A DNA stretch of 16,547 bases from positions 1 to 16,547 of the forward strand of contig JADGIF010000160.1 of NCBI GenBank assembly GCA_018985225.1, read 5' to 3'. Shown in pieces: positions 1 to 9,144 of this stretch (position 1 is its first letter; every line of letters begins with the position of its first letter). Below the pieces are notes generated by a model. That model was not told the DNA's origin, did no database searches, and was given only the letters and a program-made list of their open reading frames with translations. The stretch comes from Amoeboradix gromovi (Eukaryota > Sanchytriomycota > Sanchytriomycetes > Sanchytriales > Sanchytriaceae). Made by a program: the position numbers and the translations under genes.

Positions 1-91
1 TAATAGAAGATCTTTTATTAATGATAGCATTTCCTCCGTATGGTGCACCTTTAAAAACGAGTTAGTCTAGTTTTTATATTTGGTGTCCCAT
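1..91 (+). repeat. Left copy of a ~91-bp inverted duplication
   Basis: This stretch matches the reverse complement of 16324-16415 with one base substitution and two small indels (one and two bases). In the right copy the sequence covers the last codons and 3' flank of a minus-strand gene. Here the same codons run on the plus strand from the window edge (reading NRRSFINDSI), but an extra T in the TTTCC run shifts the frame, giving a different tail and a TAG at 68-70. It is therefore a damaged copy of that gene's end. It may extend left of the window. An assembly artefact at a contig end cannot be excluded. Confidence 0.85.
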
Positions 92-2121
92 GTTAAGTAT
101 GTGACCATCTGGAGTAACTTGCAATTTATAAGAAAGTGAGACAAGTTAGACGGTTGAATAACTATAGAAAGATAAGCAATTAGTGATATGGAGTTCAAAA
201 CCACGTTACTGCAATAAACGGCTTACTCAATTGAACTCGAAAGTTGTTGACTAAAACTAAGCAAACATGACAGACCTAGCGAAAATAGCCCATATATGAC
301 TCGAAAATAATCGCTATTGCTTAATAAAGGAAACTTGATACTATTTCATTAGTTATATAATTACAAAACTATCGCAGTTACATAGCGATTGCTCTTGTTT
401 CTTTTGGGCTGGTAACATCTTTGAACCATTGCACCTCTTAACAGGAAGGGCTTTATAAAGCTAATTTTATTTCGTGTTGTTATGCCAGCCGAAAGGTGCG
501 TTTAGCAGATTTTTGTTAGAGAATATGGCACTAGGTTAGAATACACTCTTTTGTTACAAAGCTTGCTAACATCGACCATTAACATAAAAGTTTTTGTTGA
601 ACTACAGGGCTAGCTTACACTTCAGAAATATTTACTATGAATTTTAGGAGGTTGAACGTGGCCCTGAAAAATCAATCCCCGATCAAAGAAAGTAAAAAGG
701 CCATCTATGCAGTTAAAACAATAAATTTTTGCTTCTAGCCTCTTGGCTCTCAGCTGGTTAACAGATTCAATCTAAAAATGTTGGAAATAGATAGCAGAAA
801 ACCTCAAAATTTATCCCAAGATTCTTTTTATATGAACAAACCATTTGTAGCTTCCGGGATACATTGTAATCCAATAAACTAAGTTTCGACCTCTCAATCT
901 CTATAAAACTCGAACGATAAGTGTAAATAACTTTAAGAAAATAGGCTATTAAGTTTTCTTACCAAGTGACCTGTCAATTCTAGATACAGTGTTAACAAGT
1001 TTAACAACGTAACACTTTCATATCTGTTGAGCACTTTATCATTGAGTTTACAGCATAAGACTCTCTTAGTTGACCAGTTTTCGTTGTTGAACTAGCAATC
1101 AAAAAAATCAATCTCAAACTAACCACATTCAGAACATTAACTGATGCTGAATTGATCTTTGGCATATTACTTTCAGTTTGTCCATATGACGTGCCATCTA
1201 TGCGAAGAATGTGAAGCTTTTGAAAAGCAAAGGTGTCTCGTCTTTTGTAACAGACATTTTCAGCGCATGTTCTATGTAAAATAGAACGCAAGGTAGAATT
1301 TAAGACATAAATTTGAATAACGGTTCCTAATTTACACCTTCCAGATAATAATGAAGAGTCTGATTACTGTAGTAATGGATGACTTGTCCCTCCTAAAATT
1401 AATTCAGATTATGAACAAAGTGACCAATTGCAGATAGGATAGGTTTTTGTACTTACAAGAGGTCCTATTCTAATTCAGTAAAGACCGTTGATAGCCTTGT
1501 AACTATGATGAGTCTGAGATCGCAATGGCTCTAACTTGCAAAGCCATTCCAGCTAGATGACTCTTCTAGCTAAATTGTGTGATGGAACAGCTTAATGAAT
1601 TAAGTAGGCAATCATTTGTTTTAGAAAGTATTGCTATTATAAGCAAGTGTTGCAAATTATTTGCAAGTATTTTACGAATGACTGTTATAAAAAACCAAGT
1701 TGCAGTGTTGAGCTAGTCAAAATATTGATATGACGAGCAAAAACAACTGCATCCACTTAGATAAATGTTCATAATGTATATTTTAATGATATGAATAGAA
1801 GAGGCAGAGGTACATAATGAAACTTGACTCAATGAATGATAAAAGCAAATACCCAGCAGTTTCTAATAGAAACCTGATCAAATATTTCTGACGTGCCAAC
1901 ACTATGTCGTTTTTATTTTGACAGCGAAACAATGCCGCCGCCAACAGAGAAAATGTATTGATACATTCATGTGCATAAAAAGGCAACTCGGGAGCGAATA
2001 GCATGAATGTGATACTACTATTAGAGAGTCTTGCCCAAAGATTACCTGAATTCTATTTAGGTCATGTTCGTAGTGATTTTCAGAAAGCTACGTTGCAAAA
2101 AATATTTTATAAAACAAGGCA
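92..2121. other. Gene-poor region, no confident gene
   Basis: About 2 kb without a recognisable gene. It holds a plus-strand frame at 637-882 broken by one stop, and two adjacent 7-bp hairpins at 1524-1571. A minus-strand frame of 73 codons (1783-2004, true ATG, hydrophobic) could be a small membrane protein, but nothing supports it beyond being open. A minus-strand frame at 1001-1291 lacks an ATG start. No tRNA, snRNA or zinc-ribbon remnant was found by eye. Confidence 0.6.
637..882 (+). pseudogene. Broken open frame of unknown origin
   Basis: From an ATG at 637 the frame runs 33 codons to an in-frame TAG at 736-738. It then stays open in the same frame for another 47 codons to TAA at 880-882. 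The translation looks protein-like (it starts MNFRRLNVALKNQSPIKE and later reads NRFNLKMLEIDSRKP), but no family is recognised. The stop could be removed by a 27-nt GT..AG segment ending at that TAG, but its length and 5' end do not fit the 18-21 nt intron class here. A decayed gene is the simpler reading. It could also be chance. Confidence 0.25.
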
Positions 2122-2487
2122 ATGAATCGGCTACCATTGGAAATCGCACCTTCAAAACTTGCAGAGCCAACAGCACATTTGACTGAAGAACAGCAAAAAC
2201 AGATTTCGTATCAATCTATAAAGCAGCTACCCATGCAAGGATTCATGATGTGGATGATGGGATCTACTTTGAATATTTTTACCATTGGATTCTTGTCTAT
2301 GAATGTCATCAATTCCATCAAGGGATTAAAGTCAATCATTTTGCTTGATAGCTTCCATAAAATCTTATTTATAGTGGCGCAGTTGCCAATGCTAGCGTTA
2401 ATTTTATGGAAGCTTAACCAACTACAGTTATTTCAAAGCGATATTAAGTTCGAAAATGATTTTAGAGGGCTAGAGTTTATAGATTAA
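2122..2487 (+). CDS. EMC4: ER membrane protein complex subunit 4
   Basis: EMC4 is a subunit of the ER membrane protein complex, which inserts tail-anchored and multipass proteins into the ER membrane. The 121-residue product carries the family core: a Q-L-P-M motif (35-38), then a Met/Trp-rich stretch FMMWMMGSTLNIF (41-53) that matches the P-M-x-x-F-x-M-Y-M-x-G-N-x-x-x-I-F core of known EMC4. Two hydrophobic helices lie at about 42-66 and 81-98. It is shorter than yeast or human EMC4 (about 185-190 residues), mostly at the N-terminus. Its stop lies 5 bp from the stop of the convergent EFM7 gene. The first ATG is used. No short intron is needed. Confidence 0.85.
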   Translation: MNRLPLEIAPSKLAEPTAHLTEEQQKQISYQSIKQLPMQGFMMWMMGSTLNIFTIGFLSMNVINSIKGLKSIILLDSFHKILFIVAQLPMLALILWKLNQLQLFQSDIKFENDFRGLEFID

Positions 2488-2492
2488 TAAAT

Positions 2493-3209
2493 TTATTGGA
2501 CTCTTAAAGTGTATGCATCCACTCTCGATCTCATTGCGAGATCATCTTCATTTCGATCCTTTGGTGAATCTTCTTTAAAAACGGGTTCATAACCAGACGC
2601 GCTATACATAAACTCCACCTTGAATCCAAGTTTGATAGCCTTTTTGAAAAACAGCAGGTCTGCATCTCTAAGCCAAGGTCTATGGGAAGTGAAGAACACA
2701 AGAGCAAAACCGGTGAGTTTCAGGCTAGACTTAATGGTCTTTAAAAGTTTTTCTTGTTCGGAATGGTTAAATACCAGGTCTGCCATCAAGATAACATCAT
2801 ACTTGCAAGTTAACTCGTTCCCCCATAAAAGTCCTTGTACTTTGACGTTGTGTTGATTTGCAAAGTTTCTATTTAGCATCTCTATTAAATCGTAGTCTGG
2901 GTAATCAGTAACCAAAACCGAAGCAGCGAAATTAGCAACTGTAAGGGATGGTATTCCCACTCCTGCTCCCAGTTCCAGTACATTTTTGTGTTTAAACAAG
3001 CAAGGATTTTGCTGTATATATAGAGACATCTCCATTGCAGAATTGTAAACATAGTGAGCCCACAATGGGTGTCTTGAAATCACTGAGACATCGAAATTGT
3101 AATTACCACATTTAATGCTTTGGGGAACATACTCTATTTCATTCTCGTTATCTTTTATGTAAAACAAATTTTCTAAATCAAAACTCATTTGATCGTTTGA
3201 TCCTCTCAT
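2493..3209 (-). CDS. EFM7: Protein N-terminal/lysine methyltransferase Efm7-like
   Basis: Seven-beta-strand SAM-dependent methyltransferase of the Efm7 (formerly Nnt1) type. In yeast Efm7 methylates the N-terminal glycine and adjacent lysine of translation elongation factor eEF1A. The 238-residue protein shows SPLW-like RHPLW (46-50), SAM motif I VLELGAGVG (77-85), motif II TDYPD (101-105), DLVFNH (144-149) and SHRPWL (175-180). The last three are very close to yeast Efm7. Length is similar to yeast (about 260). It lies head-to-tail 25 bp downstream of a small minus-strand gene and is convergent with EMC4. A second Met at residue 8 is an alternative start. The assignment is by motif recognition, not alignment. 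Confidence 0.85.
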   Translation of the reverse strand: MRGSNDQMSFDLENLFYIKDNENEIEYVPQSIKCGNYNFDVSVISRHPLWAHYVYNSAMEMSLYIQQNPCLFKHKNVLELGAGVGIPSLTVANFAASVLVTDYPDYDLIEMLNRNFANQHNVKVQGLLWGNELTCKYDVILMADLVFNHSEQEKLLKTIKSSLKLTGFALVFFTSHRPWLRDADLLFFKKAIKLGFKVEFMYSASGYEPVFKEDSPKDRNEDDLAMRSRVDAYTLRVQ

Positions 3210-3234
3210 TTACATCAGGTTAAAATTATATGAT

Positions 3235-3609
3235 TTATTGGCGCAGTACAAGAGCAATTTCATGATCACACCGCATTCCAGAGGAGAGGCATTCTTTTAA
3301 CTTAGTAAAGCAAGGCGGAATGTTCGGAGAAGATGATTGCAATTTAGTATTTAACTCTCTCGCTTTTTCGATTAAAGTTTGGCTCTGTAAATGATCAAAA
3401 GCTTTGGAAGAGGCAGGCGATTCTGCTTTTTTAGACATTACCTCCAATTCTTTACCGATGCCATTCTCTGGATATTCTTGCTCATGTGAATCTGCCGTGA
3501 AAGTTGATCTACGTTCTGCAGTGTTTTCGACAACAGAATTATTTGCTTGTGTACCATTAATTTCCTCGGGCAACTTTGAAGTGCTGATGTATGGATTTAA
3601 AATCCTCAT
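3235..3609 (-). CDS. Small hydrophilic protein with C-terminal cysteines (possible Mic19-like)
   Basis: A 124-residue polar protein with a true ATG, tightly packed between the oxodicarboxylate carrier (56 bp upstream) and EFM7 (25 bp downstream) on the same strand. The middle is rich in Glu, Ser and Ala (KELEVMSKKAES, then a helical KARELNTKLQ). The C-terminus has three cysteines in a C-x7-C-x7-C pattern (PCFTKLKECLSSGMRCDHE). That tail faintly recalls the C-terminal CHCH region of MICOS subunit Mic19, but the usual paired CX9C motifs and N-terminal Met-Gly are absent. The spacing and the lack of a better frame on the other strand argue that it is real. Its function is unassigned. Confidence 0.5.
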   Translation of the reverse strand: MRILNPYISTSKLPEEINGTQANNSVVENTAERRSTFTADSHEQEYPENGIGKELEVMSKKAESPASSKAFDHLQSQTLIEKARELNTKLQSSSPNIPPCFTKLKECLSSGMRCDHEIALVLRQ

Positions 3610-3665
3610 AGAGATTGTAACGCTGGAGAACTGGACAGAAAAATCAGGAAAAAAAAGGATTTACT

Positions 3666-4575
3666 TTAAACATATGGACGAAGAAAGTCCGACATCACAG
3701 CATACACAGTTAAAAGGATACCACCTCCAGGTCCTAATCTTAACACTTTTGGTAGAAAACCCTTATACCTAAGTTAGATTGAAGTACAATGCACCAAATC
3801 CCTCTGCTCTAGCAACTTTAGCGATAGAAGGAAGTGTCCAACCATATGTCTTGTCTCCGGCTTTTTGATTCTGAATCCTAGATTTTACTACATCAAAGGG
3901 AGTGTTAATGGTAGTTCCGAATGTGCCACCAATGGCGCCTGCAATGAAGTTACGAAATAAATCACCTTCTTTTGTTTCTGCCTCTGGCAAAATGTTTTTT
4001 ACTGAGTGAATAACTCCAAAATAACCACCATTCCAGGTCGCGTGTCTCCAAAGAGTTGCTTCTAGTCCATTAAAAAACGCAAGGGGACCTTCATTCTTTA
4101 AAATTCCTTTAACGCAATCCATTGTATTCTTAAAAACGGTATTCTTGTCCTGCAGTCTAATTTTTACTAGCTCGAAAGGAACTACAATAAATGCTTCGGT
4201 ACATCCTGCGCTAACCCCTGTTGCAATGGACAAGAGCTGCTTGTTCTCAAATGACTGCTCAAATAGCTCCTTGTACTGAGAGTTCGCTGAAAATTTGATT
4301 GCTCTCTTAGGAGCTTCAATCAGTATAGGAGCCGCAATTCCTTTGTATAGACGAGCAAACCCTTCCTTTTGAACTATTTCTTTAAGTGTTTGAACTATAG
4401 ATGGAGATCCAGAAGTCGATAACTGTGCTCTTGTCTTCACTGTGTCCAATGGATACATTGTTAGTATCTCTGATACTCCTGCTATACCGCCTGCCAGGAA
4501 TTGGAACCGAAATGGTAGTGGTGGTTCAACTTTCTTTGTCGCATTACTTGAATTACTTTGATGTTGCATGTTCAT
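3666..4575 (-). CDS. ODC1: Mitochondrial 2-oxodicarboxylate carrier (two exons)
   Basis: Inner-membrane carrier of the SLC25 family, expected to exchange 2-oxoadipate and 2-oxoglutarate and so serve lysine catabolism or synthesis. Exons are 3788-4575 and 3666-3768, joined across a 19-nt intron, giving 296 residues, the usual carrier length. The three carrier signatures are PLDTVKTR (42-49), PFELVKIR (133-140) and PFDVVKSR (226-233). The spliced C-terminus reads YKGFLPKVLRLGPGG, the ODC/SLC25A21 hallmark; citrate carriers share a similar end but fit the rest less well. Without splicing the protein stops at ALYFNLT and loses the sixth helix. The first true ATG is at 4575. The gene is divergent from POL12 across 136 bp, probably a shared promoter. 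Confidence 0.9.
3769..3787 (-). other. 19-nt spliceosomal intron in the carrier gene
   Basis: On the minus strand the intron reads GTACTTCAATCTAACTTAG. Removal joins GCATT to GTATAAGGG and restores the conserved ALYKGF of SLC25 oxodicarboxylate carriers exactly in frame; exons total 891 nt with the stop. It holds the canonical fungal branch motif CTAAC directly against the acceptor TTAG. If unspliced, the frame ends at the intron's own TAG. Confidence 0.92.
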
Positions 4576-4711
4576 CACCCCTGAACTGCAACGAAAGTTT
4601 CCAAACCCAATGTTCCTGAATCCGGCAGAGAAAAGATAAGCTTAAAAGAATTCAACAACATTAGAAGCATTTTAGAAAATAAAAAATCCTCTATTAATTT
4701 TCAGACAAGGA

Positions 4712-6283
4712 ATGGCGGAGGACCTGCAAGATTCAATATCTCAATGCTGCAAAAACTTAGGTGTAACAAGAAATAATTTCCATGATACTTGGCAGGCTTA
4801 TGCCTTGAATAATGGTATTGAAATAAGTGAACTTAATGAAGACCGTTTGGAAATTGTTAAAAATATTCTACTAAATGCAGTTAGACGGGAGAAAACTAAC
4901 TCAAGTCAGCACGATTTATCTTCGGGTGGGTTATCCGCTTTACTTAGTGGGATTTCAAGTGAGGGACAAGTTAATTCTTCGCACAAAGGTGAGGTTCTTT
5001 ACAAATTCGGTGCTGAAATAGAATTTGACTTGCAAAGGCAAACAAATAATCTAACTGCTCCATTGAACTGCCTTGAGATGTACAAAACCTTTTTTTGCTC
5101 TGCACAGAGTGATCGCGACTCTATATTTGAAGAATTAGATCAATGTTTTAGCACTTTTCGTACAGAATTTCAATCAAAATCCAAAGAAAATGACCTAAGC
5201 ATTGATTTTAGTGCTGCAGATGCTCTTTCCACCAGAGATATTATCACTTTTGGTAGAATACTTATATTAGCTGCCTCAGATTCCCCAGCTGATGATATAT
5301 ATAGTAGTGAAGAAAAACAAGCTGTAATATTATGTGCAAGTGACCTGGGTAGAGGCATCGCCTACTTGGATCTGAATAACTTAACTTCTGACTGTACGTT
5401 TTGGAAACAATCTGGTTCCATTTTCTCAGGTCAGACTTGTGGCTTAATAGGAAACAACCCAACGGGTAGATCATTCAATGTTAAATGTATTTTGCAGCCA
5501 AATATTCCATTGTATAAAACTTATCCTACCAATCCTTCAAGAAATGTCGTGGCTGTAGCCGCTGGCCCTTTTCTTTATTCTGCAAGCTTGACAGCTCTTG
5601 ACAGTGCTCTACAAGCTATAGTGGAAAGGAATCCATTGTACTCCATTCTTATAGGTCCATTTATTCATGAATCAACATTGAAACAGCTAGATTTATTTGT
5701 TAATGATCTCTACGATGTTGTAATAAGCAAATTGGCTAAATGTGCGGAGAAAGTGCCTCATACTAAATTCATAATCATTCCAAGCCCCTTTGAAGCAATA
5801 TCGACAATCTGCTTATATCCTACACCACCTTTGAACCAAAATAACACTCAGTTTGCAAAATTGGTAGATTTTAAATTAACTTAGTCAACATTTCATTTTT
5901 TCCCAAGCCCCTGCATATTCTCGATAGATGACATAGTCTTTGGATGCACTAGCTGTGATGCAATCAAATCTATTTCTAGCTCACTCATTGGGGTATCGAA
6001 ACTGGATAAAAAGGATAGAATATCTTCAATTTGCGAATACGTACTGACGAATGGACCAATGCCCTCAGTTCCAACACCCGAGAACGTATCACTCACGCGG
6101 ATATTGAAATGGACTATTACGCCGCATGTGCTTTTAGTTCCTTCTATTTTAAATCCATTTTTGAAAAAGGTAGATTTCACCGCTTGTATTAATCCTGGAT
6201 CTGTAACCAGAAACAACAGAATCAACAACATCAGTTTTATACAGCTCGGAAAGGAAATAGCTCTGCAAACAATAAAATTGTAA
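4712..6283 (+). CDS. POL12: DNA polymerase alpha-primase B subunit (two exons)
   Basis: Regulatory B subunit of the DNA polymerase alpha-primase complex, which primes DNA synthesis in the nucleus. Exons 4712-5863 and 5885-6283 encode 516 residues; yeast has about 705, human about 598. Family features are GPFIHES (315-321), IIIPSPFEAI (354-363) followed by YPTPP, then in exon 2 SIDDIVFGCTSCD, LLVPSILNPFLKKV (about 467-480) and CINPG (485-489). This order is that of the inactive phosphatase-like and OB domains of B subunits. Unspliced translation stops at KLVDFKLT and loses the last 132 residues. A 149-codon antisense frame over exon 2 is a shadow. The PITP gene starts 48 bp downstream on the same strand. 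Confidence 0.9.
5864..5884 (+). other. 21-nt spliceosomal intron in POL12
   Basis: The intron begins GTAGATTTTAAA and ends TTAACTTAG. It lies in phase 0 after the TTG codon at 5861-5863. Its length is a multiple of three, but its final TAG is in frame, so retention ends the protein. Splicing opens a further 132 codons with clear B-subunit motifs. The 3' end TTAAC-TTAG matches the other short introns in this window. Confidence 0.9.
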
Positions 6284-6331
6284 TTTTTAACAATTTTCAT
6301 AACTTTTTCAATCTGAAACATCTTCTCTGGC

Positions 6332-7093
6332 ATGATCATCAAGGAATATAGAGTAAGACTACCTTTAACAGTTGATGAATATCAAATAGGGCAATTATAT
6401 GCAGTAGCAGAAGCATCAAAAGACGAAACTGGTGGAGGAGAAGGCGTAGAAGTGTTGAAAAATGAACCTTGCGAATACGAAGGAAAAACGGGCCAATACA
6501 CTTATAAAATCTATAGATTTTCGTCCAAAGTGCCTGCTTTAATTCGAACTTTAGCACCATCTGGTTCGTTAGAAGTGCATGAAGAAGCTTGGAACTGCTA
6601 TCCATGGTGCAAAACGGTTTTAACAAATCCTTACATGAAAGATAAATTCAAGCTCGTTATTCAGACTATTCATCACAATGATGATGGTAGTGTTGAGAAT
6701 ATTCATGCTATATCCGATCAAGATCTAGCGGAGAGGGATGTTGTAAAGATTGATATAGCAAATGATACACTTGAAAGCAAAGACTACAAGAAGGAATATG
6801 ATCCAACTTTGTTTCATTCAGTGAAGACCAACAGAGGCCCGTTATCTAAGGATTGGTTACAAAAAGTAAAACCAATAATGACTGCATACAAATTGGTAAC
6901 TTGCGAATTTAAATGGTACGGATTGCAGAGCAAGGTCGAATCCCTAATACAAGATATTCAATTTAATCTGAATCTCAAATTTAATCGCCAAGTTTTTTGC
7001 TCAATTGATAACTGGCATGGCATGTCAATTGAGGACATTCGAAGATTGGAAGATCAAACAAAGACGGATTTGGATGCAAAGAGAGATAAATAA
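6332..7093 (+). CDS. Class I phosphatidylinositol transfer protein
   Basis: Soluble START-like PITP that carries phosphatidylinositol and phosphatidylcholine between membranes. The 253 residues match mammalian PITP-alpha along nearly the whole length: KEYRVRLPLTVDEYQIGQLY (4-23), EASKDETGGGEGVEVL (27-42), GQYTYKIY (54-61), AWNCYP (86-91), then KSKDYK-like ESKDYKKE and NRGPLSKDW, and the C-terminal DIRRLED. The Thr and Lys of GQYTYK and the Asn of AWN correspond to residues known to bind the inositol head group. It is about 17 residues shorter than the human protein, ending at the C-terminal helix without the last tail. The start is fixed by the conserved N-terminus. It lies 48 bp after POL12. 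Confidence 0.95.
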   Translation: MIIKEYRVRLPLTVDEYQIGQLYAVAEASKDETGGGEGVEVLKNEPCEYEGKTGQYTYKIYRFSSKVPALIRTLAPSGSLEVHEEAWNCYPWCKTVLTNPYMKDKFKLVIQTIHHNDDGSVENIHAISDQDLAERDVVKIDIANDTLESKDYKKEYDPTLFHSVKTNRGPLSKDWLQKVKPIMTAYKLVTCEFKWYGLQSKVESLIQDIQFNLNLKFNRQVFCSIDNWHGMSIEDIRRLEDQTKTDLDAKRDK

Positions 7094-7133
7094 ATAGGAT
7101 TTTACTAGTTGATAGTAAGTATTCACTGTCTAG

Positions 7134-8361
7134 TCACCCCATTGGAATGGTGTCCTCATCAATATCGACATCATCTTTTGGCTTTTTAATGTTTTTATAT
7201 AACTAACAAATACATCTCTAATATTCCAACTAGCATTCTGATCAGGGTCAACATTTGAGAAGCATGATCCACATTTTCGCAACCTCTTTCGTTTTCCATA
7301 TTCTTTACCATTCACATCCTTCTTACATTTACAACACTTCTTGGAAGTATATTCTTTGGGTAAAATGGTTACTTGTCTCTGGCATAATAATCTATTTGGA
7401 GCCGGACCACTTCTTCAAAGCGCGGTTTACCATCATGTCCCCGACAAATAGATCTATTTAGTCTGTTAATTCAAAGTTACAGATTGTCCTTTCACTAGTT
7501 TACCAACTCATAAAAGATCGTGTATTTGATCTTTTGCTTTAACCAAAAAATTCTATATCACCACTGTTTGGAGCATTTCTTGCTATAAAACCAAGTAATC
7601 TCTTTCCAATAAGTTACCAATGCATCCAAAAAGGTTCTTGACGCTTAAAGATTGTATTGATTGTTACGAGGTTTTTATGGTGCGCTCATATAGACACATT
7701 TGATATAAACTCTTTTGGTTGATCAAAAAGGCTCTATTGATGATTGGCGTGATGAAATATCATTCATGAAGTATCTCAAACAAAAGTAGTTTAGTAATTG
7801 TTGTTATTTTGAAGTTCAATCCATACAATCCAAATAACCAATTAAAAAACAAATAAGTCCAAAATTTAGCTTGACGCGTCATTTTTCGAATTGTAAAGAG
7901 CATTCCTTTATGATTAAGATCTTTCAATATTGTTGACAAAGTATGAGTAACCACTTGATATTTAGTAAGATCATCTAAAAATTTCATTTTTCCTCAACAC
8001 AATTACCTGGTTGTCTTCTATATTTAGGAGAAATACTAATCAGAACAGATTATTTTAAAATTGAACCCCAAAAATTTGTTTAACAATGGACAGTAAATGG
8101 AACCCAATTTCAGAAAAAGTCCCCAACTCCAAGCACCTCCTAGAATGTTGTGTCAGTCTCGTAATATGCCATCAAGCCTTTTTTCAATATGAAAAATGCT
8201 CTGGCAATATCATTCAAAAAGGCTTAGCTGGTTAGCACTTGAGTATATGTTGCAATATCTCAACCGATAGCCATTTTCATATTCTGTCTTAATGTTTGTA
8301 ATGTCACCTTGTTCACACGCAATGCAGCATTTGGATGTCTTTCTTTTTTATCTGATGACAT
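7134..8361 (-). pseudogene. Decayed TnpB/Fanzor-like RNA-guided nuclease, relic 1
   Basis: TnpB and its eukaryotic relatives (Fanzors) are transposon-linked RuvC nucleases guided by an RNA from the element end. The 3' part is readable: EEVVRLQIDYYARDK, one frameshift at about 7372, then the zinc ribbon EYTSKKCCKCKKD and RKCGSCFSNVDPDQNASWNI (about 7355-7205), which fits TSK-x-C-x2-C ... C-x2-C ... D-x-N-A-x-x-N-I, the last being the RuvC-III motif. A second frameshift near 7184 leads to an acidic tail ending at TGA 7134-7136. The 5' part from an ATG at 8361 stays in one frame through stops at 8260-8262 (TGA), 8224-8226 (TAA) and 8140-8142 (TAG). With all three stop types and frameshifts, this is a dead copy. 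RuvC-I and II could not be placed. Confidence 0.75.
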
Positions 8362-9144
8362 AAAGATGCCTGACTCCAAATGTGGTTTCTAGGTGTTGTT
8401 TCTACTTGGAGATGAGTTCGTTTTGTCAGAATGAGTCACATTTCATCAAAATATCGCTTTCCGCTGCCTATGAAACTCTAGTTGATCTTAAAAATAATTA
8501 CTTTACCTTCGGATTATACGTTTTGCACGTGCTTCTTTAAGTAGATTTCACTTTATCTAATCATACTTTTATACCGCGAATTAATATCATGCAGAGCTTA
8601 TCGCAATTCTAAATTTCAATTAATTATTAGTTTAGAGACAGAATTTAGTAGGGTGTTTCGTCCGAGGTATACTGACATCAATGCCGGTTGCAAGATTGTT
8701 GCTAGGCTTATCAATCTTGATGTTATTCTGGTAGGTACGTACTTCTGTAGCACTTATGCGCCCAAGGTAACATCTTTTTCTTTTTTTAAACTCAACAATT
8801 AGTTCTAAAATGTAGGGAATGTAATTACTTCTAAAAGAAGTAATCCTAGGTGTTTCTTCTATCTTAATTTGATGCAACAAAGTAAAAAACCAGCGCAAAC
8901 CATGACCATTGACAAAGAAGCTTGTGAAATGATGTAAAATCTAAACTACATGTTCAAAATAGTTTCAGGCATTCAAATGCTTACTTCTAGCTGCTAGAAG
9001 TATTTAATATGCTGGAAATCAAGAATTTTTAATTGAAAAAGTATTTGGATTTTGAGGTATTTAAATTTTATGCGGATGTAAAATACAAGAAAATGGTAAT
9101 GAGACTGTGTTGACTTTATTAAATAGTTAAAGTGTACCTAAATT
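8362..9144. other. Spacer with an ATG-less open frame
   Basis: No confident gene. On the minus strand a frame is open from a TAG near 8940 down to TAA at 8632-8634, about 100 codons, containing GLRWFFTLLHQIKIEETPR and a basic FKKRKRCYLGR segment. It has no ATG anywhere, so it is either an internal exon, a relic, or chance. It lies upstream of relic 1 on the same strand and could be debris of the same element. No family is recognised. Confidence 0.35.

Noticed and set aside
1001-1291. A minus-strand 96-codon open frame.
   Set aside because: It begins with TTG rather than ATG, has no family resemblance, and sits in a region otherwise without genes.
1448-1462. GTACTTACAAG as the 5' end of a U1 snRNA.
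   Set aside because: The conserved U1 loop for the 70K protein and a clear Sm site are not found downstream; the match is only six bases.
3620-3650. A CTGATTTTTCTGTCCAG acceptor-like sequence just before the small Cys-rich gene, suggesting an upstream exon.
   Set aside because: Only 56 bp separate it from the carrier stop, with no room for a coding first exon, and introns here do not have this pyrimidine-rich type of acceptor.
3404-3772. A plus-strand 122-codon ORF.
   Set aside because: It is antisense to the small Cys-containing gene and to the last exon of the carrier, and has no recognisable content.
5893-6342. A 149-codon minus-strand ORF, with apparent 3' splice sites near its 5' end (TTTGCAG, GTTACAG).
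   Set aside because: The plus strand here encodes the POL12 C-terminal domain once the 21-nt intron is removed (LVPSILNPFLKKV, CINPG). The minus frame is a shadow and its splice-like sites are chance.
7354-7372. GTAACCATTTTACCCAAAG in relic 1 as a 19-nt GT..AG intron.
   Set aside because: Removing 19 nt does not bring the zinc-ribbon frame into phase (17 or 20 nt would be needed) and it lacks the TAA-x-TTAG end. A one-base frameshift explains the break better.
7255-7461. A plus-strand 68-codon ORF.
   Set aside because: It has an ATG but is antisense to the zinc ribbon of relic 1 and has no recognisable content.
8110-8361. In-frame TGA, TAA and TAG in the relic 1 N-terminal frame as a sign of a variant genetic code.
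   Set aside because: All three stops are used normally to end neighbouring conserved genes, so the frame is a pseudogene.
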